A DNA stretch of 64,000 nucleotides from Aquabacterium sp. (GCF_030652515.1 NZ_JAUSAR010000155.1:62001-126000); one strand, 5' to 3'; positions 36,936-45,715 are shown, numbered from the stretch's first letter. The notes: a model not told the origin generated them from the letters alone. Numbers and translations: made by a program.

Positions 36936-36971
36936 ATTGTTTTATAGACATAAATCAATTCAATGTATAAA
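36936..36971 (+). promoter_or_regulatory. Candidate hipBA promoter and operator
   Basis: An inverted repeat, ATTGTTTTAT-AGAC-ATAAATCAAT (36936-36959, 10-bp arms, one mismatch), is followed by a TATAAA -10 element at 36966-36971. The repeat covers the -35 area, as expected for autorepression by HipB. The surrounding 60 bp are strikingly AT-rich. No clear ribosome-binding site precedes the hipB ATG. Confidence 0.55.
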
Positions 36972-36982
36972 ATAATTAACAT

Positions 36983-37309
36983 ATGCCACGCCGAGATCCT
37001 TTGTCAGAGCCCCTTGAGGTCACCCAGTTCGTGACCGAGGTAGGCATGCGTCTTCGCCTGATGCGCGTGGCACGCGGCCTCAGCCAGGCAGACTTGGCCG
37101 AGCGGGCCGACGTGAGCCGCCAGACCTTGATGGCCATCGAAGGCGGGGCTTTGTCCACCCGCTTTGCCGATGTGGCCAGGCTGCTGTGGGTGCTGGATGA
37201 CGTCGGGCTTCAAACGGCGCTGGCCAGCGCCGCGCAAGATGCCGTGTACCAGGAGGCTGCGCGAACCAGCTTGCCCAGGTCCAAGCGCCGTGGCGCGGGC
37301 CCAGCATGA
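36983..37309 (+). CDS. hipB: HipB-like XRE-family antitoxin
   Basis: The 108-residue protein carries an XRE helix-turn-helix at about residues 20-75 (LRLMRVARGLSQADLAERA, VSRQTLMAIEGG, FADVARLLWVLDDVGL), and its basic tail ends in RSKRRGAGPA. HipB dimers repress the operon and neutralise HipA. The hipA start overlaps its stop as ATGA (37306-37309), the usual coupling in type II modules. Confidence 0.88.
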   Translation: MPRRDPLSEPLEVTQFVTEVGMRLRLMRVARGLSQADLAERADVSRQTLMAIEGGALSTRFADVARLLWVLDDVGLQTALASAAQDAVYQEAARTSLPRSKRRGAGPA

Positions 37310-38553
37310 TCCGAAGGGCGCCCGTGTTCCGCTGGATGACCCTATCTGCCGGGACGCAGCGAACCGCCATCCGCGTCGGCGAGCTTTGCCAAAAGGCCAC
37401 GCACTGGGAGTTTGTGTACGACGCAAACTACCTGGCCTTGGGGCCACTTGCGTGGGAGTTGGACCCCACCCGCATCAGGACCAAGCAACGCTCGCCCTAC
37501 ACGGTGGTGGGGGCAGTGCCGCACGGTGTGTTCTGCGACGTGGCCTTGTCCGGTTGGTCGCTCGATGCCTTGCGCAAGCGCCGTCATGAGTTGCCAGGTC
37601 TGTTGCCTGGTCAAGGCAAGGACGGTGAACCATGGGGCTGGTGGGAGCGTTTGATTTACGCGCCCGCCGATGGCTTTGGCGCCTTGTTCGTGGGCGAGCC
37701 CGACAGCAAGCCACCATTGGGCACGGTGCTGATCGACCAGTTGCTGAAGGTCACCAAGGCCACCTTGATGCCTGGGCACATGCAGACGTCTTCCGGGGCC
37801 ATGGGCGGAGAGCGGCCCAAGTTGACCGCCTATCGCGACGAGGCTGGTACAGGCGATGCTCCTGTGATCCTGAAGTTCGCCCTGCCGAGTGAACGCGCAG
37901 ACAGTGTGGTGGCGGAGGCCACAGCCTTGAGCCTGGCGAGCGAGCTTGGCCTTCGTGTGCCCACGCACCATGTGGACTTGATCAATGATGTGCCGGCGTT
38001 GTCCATCGCGCGGTTTGACCGAGGGCTCGGAAAGAGCGGGCTGGCCTACCATTGCGTGAGTGCTGCCACTGCCCTGGAGCTGACTCCCGGCACCGACCGT
38101 GATGATCGGCGCCGCAGCTATGTACAGTTGCGCTCCAAGCTCAAACAGGCTGGTGATGCGCTGGAGCTTTACCGGCGCATTGTGTTGAACGCGGCGGTGG
38201 GCAACAGTGACGACCACCCCTGGAACACCAGCTTGCGCCAAACAGGGCTGGGCTCCTGGGAGCTCTCACCTTTGTACGATGTGATGCCCTTTTTTGCACA
38301 CCAGCCACCCACGGTGATGGGCATGGCCTTGCGCCGTGGTGGCGAAAGGGCCGCGACCCAGGAGAACCTGGTGGCCGCAGGTTTGGAGATCGCAGGCTTG
38401 AAACCCGAGGCTGCTCAAGCGGTCGTGGATGAGATCTTTCGGCATGTCCGTGTGCACTGGCGGCGTGTCTTCAACCAGCATGCCGCGCATCTGCCGACTG
38501 CAGTGGCCGACGACTGGGCGCCCGTGTTTGAGCCCAGCGATCAAGCTCCGTGA
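37306..38553 (+). CDS. hipA: HipA-like serine/threonine kinase toxin
   Basis: The 415-residue protein shows the HipA N-terminal domain, the glycine-rich autophosphorylation loop SSGAMGGERPKL (about residues 162-173), the catalytic loop GNSDDHPWNTSL (Asp, His and Asn in place) and the metal-binding LSPLYDVMP. HipA kinases phosphorylate targets such as glutamyl-tRNA synthetase, causing growth arrest and persistence. All kinase elements look intact. The neighbouring hipB antitoxin completes the module. The target of this member is unknown. Confidence 0.9.
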   Translation: MIRRAPVFRWMTLSAGTQRTAIRVGELCQKATHWEFVYDANYLALGPLAWELDPTRIRTKQRSPYTVVGAVPHGVFCDVALSGWSLDALRKRRHELPGLLPGQGKDGEPWGWWERLIYAPADGFGALFVGEPDSKPPLGTVLIDQLLKVTKATLMPGHMQTSSGAMGGERPKLTAYRDEAGTGDAPVILKFALPSERADSVVAEATALSLASELGLRVPTHHVDLINDVPALSIARFDRGLGKSGLAYHCVSAATALELTPGTDRDDRRRSYVQLRSKLKQAGDALELYRRIVLNAAVGNSDDHPWNTSLRQTGLGSWELSPLYDVMPFFAHQPPTVMGMALRRGGERAATQENLVAAGLEIAGLKPEAAQAVVDEIFRHVRVHWRRVFNQHAAHLPTAVADDWAPVFEPSDQAP

Positions 38554-38562
38554 CCGGACGGT

Positions 38563-39432
38563 TCACTGCCCCGCCGCGTGCAGCGCATTGCCCGCCGCGA
38601 TCGGATCGCCCGTGCGCTGAAAGGTCTGCAGCCAGGTCCCATAGCTGGGCATCTCCTTCACCTTCCACGGATGAAAGCCCGGCTTGTAGTACGCCAGGTA
38701 GTAGCCCAGCGTGGGCATGAACAAGCCGCCTGGCTTGTAGAACCACCAGAGCCCCTTGGCCCACATGCCCACGCGTTGCCAGCGGCTGAAGCCATCGACC
38801 TTGAACATGTGGTTCATGATCTTGGACACCGTCAGTGGGAAGCCGAAGCTCACAGTTAGCATGGCCAGGTTGCGCTGCCAGTAACCGGCCTTGGCCACTT
38901 GCGTCAGCACGTCAAACGCCACGGCCTTGTGCTCGACTTCTTCGATGGCGTGCCAGGCATACAACGCCCGCACGCGCGCGTCGCTCTTGTCCAGCAGCTC
39001 GCGGCGCTCGAAGAAGCTGGTGCACATCATCGAAGTCAAATGCTCCAGCGCCGAGGTCACGGCCAGGCGCTGCAAGGGTGTCGTCAGCTTGAACGCATCA
39101 ACGAACAGGCGCGTCTCGAGCTGTTCATTGATCGAGTCGATCTCCACGCCCTGTTTTTTCAGGCGCTCGTTGTATTGGCGGTGCACCAGGCTGTGCTGCG
39201 CCTCTTGTCGCGTGAAGTCCTTGACCTCCTGCTGCAGTTTGGGGGAGGTGATCTGGTCCTTGAACTCGCGCACGCTGGTGATGAAGAACTTCTCGCCCAT
39301 CGGGAACAGCGTGGACATGGCGTCAAAAAAGCGCGTCTTGAACGGGTCGTTGTCCATCCAGTATTTGGGGATGTCGCCGTCCAGGCCGAAGTCCAGGTTC
39401 TCGCGGGGGACGATGGTGGCGTGTTCGCTCAT
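38563..39432 (-). CDS. Metal-dependent hydrolase family protein (PF10118-like, ferritin-like)
   Basis: The 289-residue protein is helical, with metal-ligand patterns RQEAQHSLVH (ExxH), SALEHLTS and WHAIEEVEHKAVAFDV (ExxEH). These match the predicted metal-dependent hydrolase family of COG3687/PF10118 and look like a di-iron carboxylate bundle. The C-terminal part contains hydrophobic aromatic segments (LWWFYKPGGLFMP). Substrate is unknown. The start ATG (39432) overlaps the stop of the upstream AraC regulator by 4 bp, so the two are cotranscribed. Confidence 0.82.
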   Translation of the reverse strand: MSEHATIVPRENLDFGLDGDIPKYWMDNDPFKTRFFDAMSTLFPMGEKFFITSVREFKDQITSPKLQQEVKDFTRQEAQHSLVHRQYNERLKKQGVEIDSINEQLETRLFVDAFKLTTPLQRLAVTSALEHLTSMMCTSFFERRELLDKSDARVRALYAWHAIEEVEHKAVAFDVLTQVAKAGYWQRNLAMLTVSFGFPLTVSKIMNHMFKVDGFSRWQRVGMWAKGLWWFYKPGGLFMPTLGYYLAYYKPGFHPWKVKEMPSYGTWLQTFQRTGDPIAAGNALHAAGQ

Positions 39433-40478
39433 GGTGTGTCTCCTTGTTCTGCGGTGCCTTGCGATTGGCGAAAGGCGCTGGGGGACAGCCCGGTCCAGCG
39501 CCGGAAGGCGCGGGTGAAGCTGTGTCGGTCGGCAAAGCCCAGCTCGTTGCTGAGCGATTCAATGTTGCAGCGCGGGCCCTGCAGGGCCACTTTGGCCAGG
39601 GCCAGTCGGCATTGGGCCTGGATCTCGGTGTAGGCCTGGCCCTCATCGCGCAGGCGGCGTTGCAGGGTGCGTGGGTGCAGGTCCAGCCGCTCGGCCATCC
39701 GTTCGATGCCCTGGCACAGCAGGGCCGGGTTCTGTTTGAAGTGGTGTTCGATCTGGCTGACCAGGGCCTGGCCACTGACGGGCAGTTGCTGGTTCAGCAA
39801 AGCTTGCGCGCGTTGGTGCAAACCGGGGGCGGCGCCAGGCAGGGGCATGTCCAGCAGGCGCGTGGCGAACACGGCGGCGTCGCGGGCCTGCCGGGTACGG
39901 ATGGGCGCGGGCAGGGCCGAGGTGTGCGACGTGAACAGCGCATCGGGCTGGTGCCGCACTTCGATGTGGTGGATCAGGTCGGTCGGGCCCAGGGCCAGGC
40001 GAACGATCTTGCTGATGGCGGCCAGCACCGACTCGACGAAGTAGCCGCGCACGGCGGGGTCGTTGTCGTGCAGGTCGATGTCCAGCAGCAAGGCGGATTG
40101 GGCGCCGCTTTCCTCCACCCGCAAAGCCATGTTGGGCATGGTCATGCCGGCCCATTGCAAGGCGGGCAAGGCCTGGCGCAGGGTGGGGCTGGTGGCCAGG
40201 AAGGTTTCCAGCGCAGGCAGGTGGTCGAAGGCGAACAGCTCGCCCAGCACCAGAGGGAAGTGGTAATGAGGTGCAGCCTGGTTCACGCACTGTTGCATCA
40301 GCCGGGTCAGTGCCTGCCGGCGGATCACCGAGACGTTGTTCGTGCCCAGTTTCACGCCCGCCTCGGCAAAGAGTGGGTCGATGTTGAAGCGACAGTGCAT
40401 CGCCGCCTTGATCCAGGCATTGGCGGCGACGAAAGGCATGTCGCTGGTGGGGGAGCCCAAGCGGGCGGTGTCAAGCAT
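39429..40478 (-). CDS. AraC-family transcriptional regulator
   Basis: The 349-residue protein has an N-terminal arabinose-binding-like ligand domain of the OruR/ArgR-type AraC group. A C-terminal double helix-turn-helix follows (about residues 245-345; MAERLDLHPRTLQRRLRDEG, then NELGFADRHSFTRAFRRWTG). The ATG at 40478 (MLDTARLG) is selected because the upstream extension lacks domain character. It is divergent from dapD with a 119-bp gap and directly coupled to the metal-dependent hydrolase, which it probably regulates. Confidence 0.92.
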   Translation of the reverse strand: MLDTARLGSPTSDMPFVAANAWIKAAMHCRFNIDPLFAEAGVKLGTNNVSVIRRQALTRLMQQCVNQAAPHYHFPLVLGELFAFDHLPALETFLATSPTLRQALPALQWAGMTMPNMALRVEESGAQSALLLDIDLHDNDPAVRGYFVESVLAAISKIVRLALGPTDLIHHIEVRHQPDALFTSHTSALPAPIRTRQARDAAVFATRLLDMPLPGAAPGLHQRAQALLNQQLPVSGQALVSQIEHHFKQNPALLCQGIERMAERLDLHPRTLQRRLRDEGQAYTEIQAQCRLALAKVALQGPRCNIESLSNELGFADRHSFTRAFRRWTGLSPSAFRQSQGTAEQGDTP

Positions 40479-40597
40479 GCCTGCACTGTAGGCATGCCTT
40501 GGTGTCGCGACCAGTCCCCTGGGCGACACAAAGGGGGCCGTTTGCGACAAGTTGGGGCCTTATTCTTGGGTGTTTGAACGCAACAAGGGGCGTGAAC

Positions 40598-41497
40598 ATG
40601 AAATTGCAGCGCATCGGCCACCGATATCTTGACCAAGCTTCCGGCCAAACCATCGACACCTGGTTCGCGGCCTCGAACGCCAAAAAGAGGCGTAGCTGCC
40701 TGGCCGAGAAAGTCGGCCTGATCCGGGGCGAGTTCGTGGAGGTCGTCATCGAATCGCTCGACCTGCCGCCCGTTTCCACCGAGGACGCCTACCTGCGGCT
40801 GCACTTGCTGTCGGAGCGGGCGGTGTTGCCCAATGGCCTCAACCTGGAGGGCTTGTTCGGCTGGCTGCCCGTCGTCGCCTGGACGTCGGCGGGGCCCGTG
40901 TTCCCGGCCCAGGTCGAGGCGCTGCGCGACCTGCTGGCCGCGGAGTTTCACCACCTCACCGTGCCGTCCATCGACCGCTTTCCCCGCATGACGGATTACG
41001 TGGTGCCCAGCGGCGTGCGCATCGCCGACGCCGACCGCGTGCGCCTGGGCGCGCACCTGGCCGAGGGCACCACCGTCATGCACGAAGGCTTTGTCAACTT
41101 CAACGCCGGCACCCTGGGCGAGTCGATGGTGGAGGGGCGGGTCACCCCAGGCGTCATCGTGGGCAAGCACTCGGACATCGGGGCGGGTGCCTCGATCATG
41201 GGCACGCTGTCAGGCGGCGGCAAGCAAAAGAACGCGGTGGGGGAGCGCAGTTTGCTGGGCGCCAATGCGGGGATCGGCATTTCCCTGGGCGACGAGTGCA
41301 TCGTGGAAGCAGGGTTGTATGTCACGGCGGGGACCAAGGTGAAGTTGCCCGATGGCCAGGTGGTGTCGGCGCGGGCCTTGTCCGGCCAGTCCGGGCTCTT
41401 GTTCCGCCGCAACAGCCAGACCGGGGCGGTGGAGGTGCTGCCGACCGATTCGGGCCGGTGGGGCGGCCTCAATGCGGCTTTGCACGTCAACACTTGA
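40598..41497 (+). CDS. dapD: Tetrahydrodipicolinate N-succinyltransferase, long-type DapD
   Basis: The 299-residue enzyme transfers succinyl from succinyl-CoA to tetrahydrodipicolinate in lysine and diaminopimelate synthesis. The N-terminal domain is followed by a left-handed beta-helix of hexapeptide repeats (RLGAHLAEGTTVMHEGFV, VIVGKHSDIGAGASIMG) and the signature GGGKQKNAVGERSLLGANAG. This resembles the DapD form of Pseudomonas and actinobacteria more than the E. coli form. No other lysine gene is close by. Start ATG 40598, 119 bp from the divergent araC-type gene. Confidence 0.9.
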   Translation: MKLQRIGHRYLDQASGQTIDTWFAASNAKKRRSCLAEKVGLIRGEFVEVVIESLDLPPVSTEDAYLRLHLLSERAVLPNGLNLEGLFGWLPVVAWTSAGPVFPAQVEALRDLLAAEFHHLTVPSIDRFPRMTDYVVPSGVRIADADRVRLGAHLAEGTTVMHEGFVNFNAGTLGESMVEGRVTPGVIVGKHSDIGAGASIMGTLSGGGKQKNAVGERSLLGANAGIGISLGDECIVEAGLYVTAGTKVKLPDGQVVSARALSGQSGLLFRRNSQTGAVEVLPTDSGRWGGLNAALHVNT

Positions 41498-41585
41498 AAC
41501 TCGGGCCCAGGTCTTGTCGAATCCCTGCCGCAACGTTCGTCGTGTCGATGTTCCCCATCACCACATTGCAACCAGGAGAGAGACC

Positions 41586-42059
41586 ATGACCTCAACATCC
41601 ACCGTCAAGCCCATTCCCGATGGCATGCATTCGCTGACGCCGCACCTCGTGTGCGCTGGCGCCGCCGAGGCCATTGAGTTCTACAAAAAGGCCTTCAACG
41701 CCACGGAAATGGCCCGCCTGCCCGGGCCTGACGGCAAACTGATGCACGCGGCGGTGCGCATCGGCGATTCGGTGCTCATGCTGGTCGACGAGTTCCCGCA
41801 ATGGGGCACGCTCGGACCCCTGGCCTTGAAAGGGTCACCGGTCGTCCTGCACCTGTACGTGGAGGATGTTGATGCCCAGGTGAAGCAGGCCGTGGCCGCG
41901 GGTGCCAAGCTCACCATGCCGGTGACCGACATGTTCTGGGGTGACCGATACGGGCAGGTGGAAGACCCGTTCGGCCACAAGTGGTCGGTGGCCACCCACA
42001 CCCGTGATCTGACGCCTGAGGAGATCAAGGCGGGGATGGCGCAGCAGCAATCCTGCTGA
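41586..42059 (+). CDS. VOC / PhnB-like glyoxalase-fold protein
   Basis: The 157-residue protein contains LTPHLVCAGAAEAIEFYKKAF, LMHAAVRIGDSVLMLVDE, HLYVEDVDAQVKQAVAAGA and FWGDRYGQVEDPFGHKW. These are standard elements of the PhnB/YcgC group of the vicinal oxygen chelate superfamily. Such small proteins form metal-site dimers acting in detoxification or on unknown substrates. The start at 41586 follows AGGAGAGA. It is separated from dapD by 88 bp and lies just before the sigma-54 promoter of the polyamine cluster. Confidence 0.88.
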   Translation: MTSTSTVKPIPDGMHSLTPHLVCAGAAEAIEFYKKAFNATEMARLPGPDGKLMHAAVRIGDSVLMLVDEFPQWGTLGPLALKGSPVVLHLYVEDVDAQVKQAVAAGAKLTMPVTDMFWGDRYGQVEDPFGHKWSVATHTRDLTPEEIKAGMAQQQSC

Positions 42060-42092
42060 TTCGGTTGGCGTGCATTGACCGTCCGCCAGCTT

Positions 42093-42108
42093 TGGCACAC
42101 GGCTTGCA
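42093..42108 (+). promoter_or_regulatory. Sigma-54 (-24/-12) promoter of the polyamine cluster
   Basis: TGGCAC-ACGGC-TTGCA matches the RpoN consensus TGGCAC-N5-TTGCA, with GG at 42094-42095 and GC at 42106-42107, exactly 10 nt between them. Transcription would start near 42119, about 3 nt before the puuD ATG at 42122, implying an almost leaderless message. RpoN control of putrescine use fits nitrogen scavenging. No enhancer-binding protein gene is in the window. Confidence 0.8.
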
Positions 42109-42121
42109 CTATTCTTGGTTC

Positions 42122-42928
42122 ATGTGCGCCGACCCTGTTTCATCCGCCCCGATTGTCCTGGTTCCTGCCTGCCATAAGCCCGTTGGGGGCCACGCCTGCT
42201 ACACCGTTGGCCAGAAATACATCGATGCCGTGCGCCTGGCCGGTGGTGTGCCCCTGGTCGTGCCCGGCGCCACAGAGGCTGAACTCGACGCCCTGCTGGC
42301 CATCGCCGACGGCATCCTGCTGACCGGCTCGCCCTCCAACGTCCACCCCAGCCACTTTGGCGAAGACGTGCACGACCCCTCCCTGCCGCTCGACCCCGAG
42401 CGTGACGCCTGGACCTTGCCCATCGTGCGCCGTGCCGTGGCCATGGGCTTGCCCTTGCTGGGCATTTGCCGGGGCTTCCAGGAAGTGAACGTCGCCCTGG
42501 GCGGCTCATTGCACCAGGCCGTGCACGAACAACCCGGCTTGAGCGACCACCGCAGCGACGAAACCCTGCCGCTGGACGAGGAATACGGTTTTGCCCATGC
42601 CGCGCAACTGGTGCCCGGCGGCGTCCTGGCCCAAACCCTGAAGGGGCTGCCTCAAGACATCGTCAGCGAACAAGGCGAATTCCAGGTCAACAGCCTGCAT
42701 GGGCAAGGCGTGAACCGCCTGGCGCCCAGGCTCCGCGTCGAAGCCCGCGCGCCCGATGGGGTGGTCGAGGCGGTCAGCATCGCCGACCCCATCCACCCCG
42801 GCGCCTTCAGCCTGTGCCTGCAATGGCACCCCGAATGGAAGGCCGAAGGCAACTCGGTCTCGCTGCGCATCTTCAAAGCCTTTGGCCAAGCCTGCCAGGC
42901 GTGGCATGCTGGCAAGCAGAAATCATGA
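42122..42928 (+). CDS. puuD: Gamma-glutamyl-gamma-aminobutyrate hydrolase (class I glutamine amidotransferase-like)
   Basis: This enzyme hydrolyses gamma-glutamyl-GABA to GABA and glutamate, the last step of the gamma-glutamylated putrescine pathway. The 268-residue protein has the amidotransferase triad: Cys116 in GICRGFQEVN, His236 and Glu238 in LQWHPEW. SPSNVHPSHFG and VNSLHGQGV are further family motifs. The ATG at 42122 starts directly after the sigma-54 promoter; the open frame reads further upstream but would overlap the promoter. Confidence 0.93.
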   Translation: MCADPVSSAPIVLVPACHKPVGGHACYTVGQKYIDAVRLAGGVPLVVPGATEAELDALLAIADGILLTGSPSNVHPSHFGEDVHDPSLPLDPERDAWTLPIVRRAVAMGLPLLGICRGFQEVNVALGGSLHQAVHEQPGLSDHRSDETLPLDEEYGFAHAAQLVPGGVLAQTLKGLPQDIVSEQGEFQVNSLHGQGVNRLAPRLRVEARAPDGVVEAVSIADPIHPGAFSLCLQWHPEWKAEGNSVSLRIFKAFGQACQAWHAGKQKS

Positions 42929-42943
42929 CCATGAAGGGACGCA

Positions 42944-44311
42944 ATGCAATCCAAGGTACCCAGCAGTTTCAGCGAGCTGGAGCAATGGCTCAACCAGCGG
43001 CACGTCACTGAGATCGAGTGCCTGGTGCCCGACCTGACGGGCGTGGCGCGCGGCAAGATCCTGCCGCGCGAAAAGTTCACCGAAGACCGGGGCATGCGCC
43101 TGCCCGAGGCCATCGTCGCCATCGGCGTGACCGGCGAGTTCCCGTCCGAGGGACCTTACTACGACGTCATCACCCCCACCGACCGGGACATGCACCTGCA
43201 GCCCGACCCCAGCACCGTGCGCATCGTGCCCTGGGCCACCGACCCCACCGCGCAAGTCATCCACGATTGCTTTGACCGCGATGGTGTGCTGATTCCCTAC
43301 GCGCCGCGCTCGGTGCTCAAGCGCGTGTGCCAGCTGTTCGACGACGAAGGCTGGTCGCCCGTGGTGGCGCCGGAGCTTGAGTTCTATTTGATCGAACGCA
43401 GCATCGACCCCAACCAGCCCTTGCGTCCGCCCCGTGGCCGCAGTGGCCGCGCCGAGACCTCGCGTCAGGCTTACTCCATCGACGCCGTCAACGAGTTCGA
43501 CCCGCTGTTCGAAGACATCTACGACTACTGCAAGAAGATGGAGCTGAACGTGGACACCCTGATCCACGAAGTGGGTGCCGGGCAGATGGAGATCAACTTC
43601 TTCCATGACCACCCGTTGGGCCTGGCCGACGAGGTGTTTTTCTTCAAGCGCACCATCCGCGAGGCTGCGCTGCGCCACGAGATGTACGCCACCTTCATGG
43701 CCAAGCCGATGGCCAATGAGCCGGGCAGCTCCATGCACGTGCACCAGAGCGTGGTCAGCAAAGAGACGGGTCGCAACATCTTCAGCAACGAAGACGGCAC
43801 GCCCTCCAAAGAGTTCTACTGGTACATCGGTGGCCTGCAGCGTTACGTGCCGGCGGCCATGGGCCTGTTCGCGCCCTACGTCAACTCCTACCGCCGTCTG
43901 GCCCGCGCCACGGCCGCGCCCATCAACACGCAGTGGGGCGTCGACAACCGCACGGTGGGCTTTCGCGCGCCCTTGGCCACGCCCGCCGCGCGCCGCATCG
44001 AGAACCGCGTGATCGGCTCGGACGCCAATCCCTACGTGGCCTTGGCCGCCACCCTGGCCTGCGGCTACCTGGGCATCAAGAACAAGATCGAGCCTTCGGC
44101 GGAATGCCGGGGCGATGCCTACCTGGGCGACTTCCAGCTGCCCCGCAGTCTGGGCGAGGCGCTGGGCCTGCTGCGCGAGCAATCGGACCTGCACGATGTG
44201 CTGGGCAAGTCCTTCATCACGGTCTACACCGAGATCAAGGAAGTGGAGTACACCGAGTTCATGAAGGTGATCTCACCCTGGGAGCGCGAGCACCTGCTGC
44301 TTCACGTCTGA
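42944..44311 (+). CDS. puuA: Gamma-glutamylputrescine synthetase (glutamine synthetase family)
   Basis: The 455-residue ATP-dependent ligase of the glutamine synthetase fold joins glutamate to putrescine. Visible elements are the beta-grasp N-terminus (TEIECLVPDLTGVARGKI), APELEFYLIE, GAGQMEINFFHD, SSMHVHQSV (metal and substrate region) and FRAPLATPAARRIENR. The context of a polyamine transaminase and ABC importer makes PuuA/SpuI activity much more likely than ammonia assimilation. It starts 15 bp after puuD. Confidence 0.92.
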   Translation: MQSKVPSSFSELEQWLNQRHVTEIECLVPDLTGVARGKILPREKFTEDRGMRLPEAIVAIGVTGEFPSEGPYYDVITPTDRDMHLQPDPSTVRIVPWATDPTAQVIHDCFDRDGVLIPYAPRSVLKRVCQLFDDEGWSPVVAPELEFYLIERSIDPNQPLRPPRGRSGRAETSRQAYSIDAVNEFDPLFEDIYDYCKKMELNVDTLIHEVGAGQMEINFFHDHPLGLADEVFFFKRTIREAALRHEMYATFMAKPMANEPGSSMHVHQSVVSKETGRNIFSNEDGTPSKEFYWYIGGLQRYVPAAMGLFAPYVNSYRRLARATAAPINTQWGVDNRTVGFRAPLATPAARRIENRVIGSDANPYVALAATLACGYLGIKNKIEPSAECRGDAYLGDFQLPRSLGEALGLLREQSDLHDVLGKSFITVYTEIKEVEYTEFMKVISPWEREHLLLHV

Positions 44312-44325
44312 AACAAGAGACCACC

Positions 44326-45711
44326 ATGCCCCATACCCGCACCACAGCCGAGTGGCAGGCCGCCGATGCCGCCCACTTCCTGCACCCCTTCACCGACTTC
44401 AAGGCCCTGGCGGCCAAGGGCTCGCGCATCATCACCAAGGCCGAGGGCATCTACCTGTGGGACAGCGAGGGCCACAAGATCTTCGACGCGATGAGTGGCC
44501 TGTGGTGCGTGAACGTGGGCTACGGTCAGCGCACCTTGATTGACGCGGCCACGCGTCAGCTGGAAACACTCCCTTTCTACAACGCCTTCTTCCAGACCGC
44601 CACGCCACCGGCCATCGCGCTGGCCGAAAAGATCGCCAGCCTCAGCCCGCCAGGCTTCGAGCATGTGTTCTTCACCGGCTCGGGGTCGGAGGGCAACGAC
44701 ACCATCGTGCGCATGGTGCGCCGCTACTGGGATCTGCTGGGCCAGCCTGAGCGCAGCGTCATCATCAGCCGCCAGAACGCGTACCACGGCTCGACCATGG
44801 CGGGTGCTTCATTGGGTGGCATGGTCGACATGCACACGCAAGGCGGCTTGCCCATCCCGGGCATCGTGCACATCGATCAGCCCTACATGGTCGAGCACGC
44901 CAAGCCCGGTGAAAGCCGCGACGACTTCGGCCTGCGGGCGGCCTCGTGGCTGGAGGCCAAGATACTGGAGGTTGGCGCCGACAAGGTTGCGGCCTTCATT
45001 GGCGAACCCATCCAGGGCGCGGGCGGCGTCATCATCCCGCCCGACACCTACTGGCCCGAGATCCAGCGCATCTGCGACAAGCACGGCATCCTGCTGGTGT
45101 CCGACGAGGTGATTTGCGGTTTTGGCCGCACCGGCGAATGGTTTGGTTGTGAACGCCTTGGCTACAAGCCTGACCTGATCACCTTCGCCAAAGGCATCAC
45201 CTCCGGCTACATCCCGCTGGGCGGCGTGCTGGTGGGCGAGCGCGTGGCCCGCGTGCTGATCGACCAGGGCGGCGACTTCAACCACGGCTACACCTACAGT
45301 GGCCACCCCGTGGCCTGCGCCGTGGCTTTGGCAAATTTGCAACTGATCGAAGACTTACAACTCGTTGAGCGGGTGCGGGATGAAACCGGGCCCTATCTTG
45401 CGAAACAATACGCGGCGTTGGCAGACCACCCTCTGGTGGGTGAGGCCGAGACCTTCGGTTTGATGGCGGCCATCCGCCTGGTCAAAACCAAGGCCTCTGG
45501 CACGCAAGCTGCTGTGCCTTTCGGGCCCGAAGTGAGTGCGGGCATGGTGTGCCGGGGGCATTGCTTTGCCAACGGTTTGATCATGCGCGCCGTGGGTGAT
45601 CGCATGATCATCGCGCCCCCACTGGTGCTGACGTGTGAACAGATTGACGAGATGATGGTTTTGATCCGGCGCTGCCTGGACCTGACCTGGACCGACTTAA
45701 AGGGAGAGTGA
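44326..45711 (+). CDS. spuC: Putrescine/polyamine:pyruvate aminotransferase (SpuC-like)
   Basis: The 461-residue PLP enzyme of class III transfers the amino group of putrescine or a related polyamine to pyruvate. Features are HFLHPFTDFKALAAKG near the N-terminus (typical SpuC), GLWCVNVGYGQ, FFTGSGSEGNDT, NAYHGSTMAG, SDEVICGFGRTGEWFG and the PLP lysine (about Lys289) in FAKGITSGYIPLGG. The ATG at 44326 is 14 bp after puuA. With PuuA, both the transaminase and the gamma-glutamyl routes could operate. Confidence 0.92.
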   Translation: MPHTRTTAEWQAADAAHFLHPFTDFKALAAKGSRIITKAEGIYLWDSEGHKIFDAMSGLWCVNVGYGQRTLIDAATRQLETLPFYNAFFQTATPPAIALAEKIASLSPPGFEHVFFTGSGSEGNDTIVRMVRRYWDLLGQPERSVIISRQNAYHGSTMAGASLGGMVDMHTQGGLPIPGIVHIDQPYMVEHAKPGESRDDFGLRAASWLEAKILEVGADKVAAFIGEPIQGAGGVIIPPDTYWPEIQRICDKHGILLVSDEVICGFGRTGEWFGCERLGYKPDLITFAKGITSGYIPLGGVLVGERVARVLIDQGGDFNHGYTYSGHPVACAVALANLQLIEDLQLVERVRDETGPYLAKQYAALADHPLVGEAETFGLMAAIRLVKTKASGTQAAVPFGPEVSAGMVCRGHCFANGLIMRAVGDRMIIAPPLVLTCEQIDEMMVLIRRCLDLTWTDLKGE

Positions 45712-45715
45712 CGAC

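Noticed and set aside
43933-44325. Upstream extension of the aminotransferase frame into puuA
   Set aside because: It would overlap the conserved end of puuA by nearly 380 bp; the SpuC N-terminus matches the ATG at 44326.
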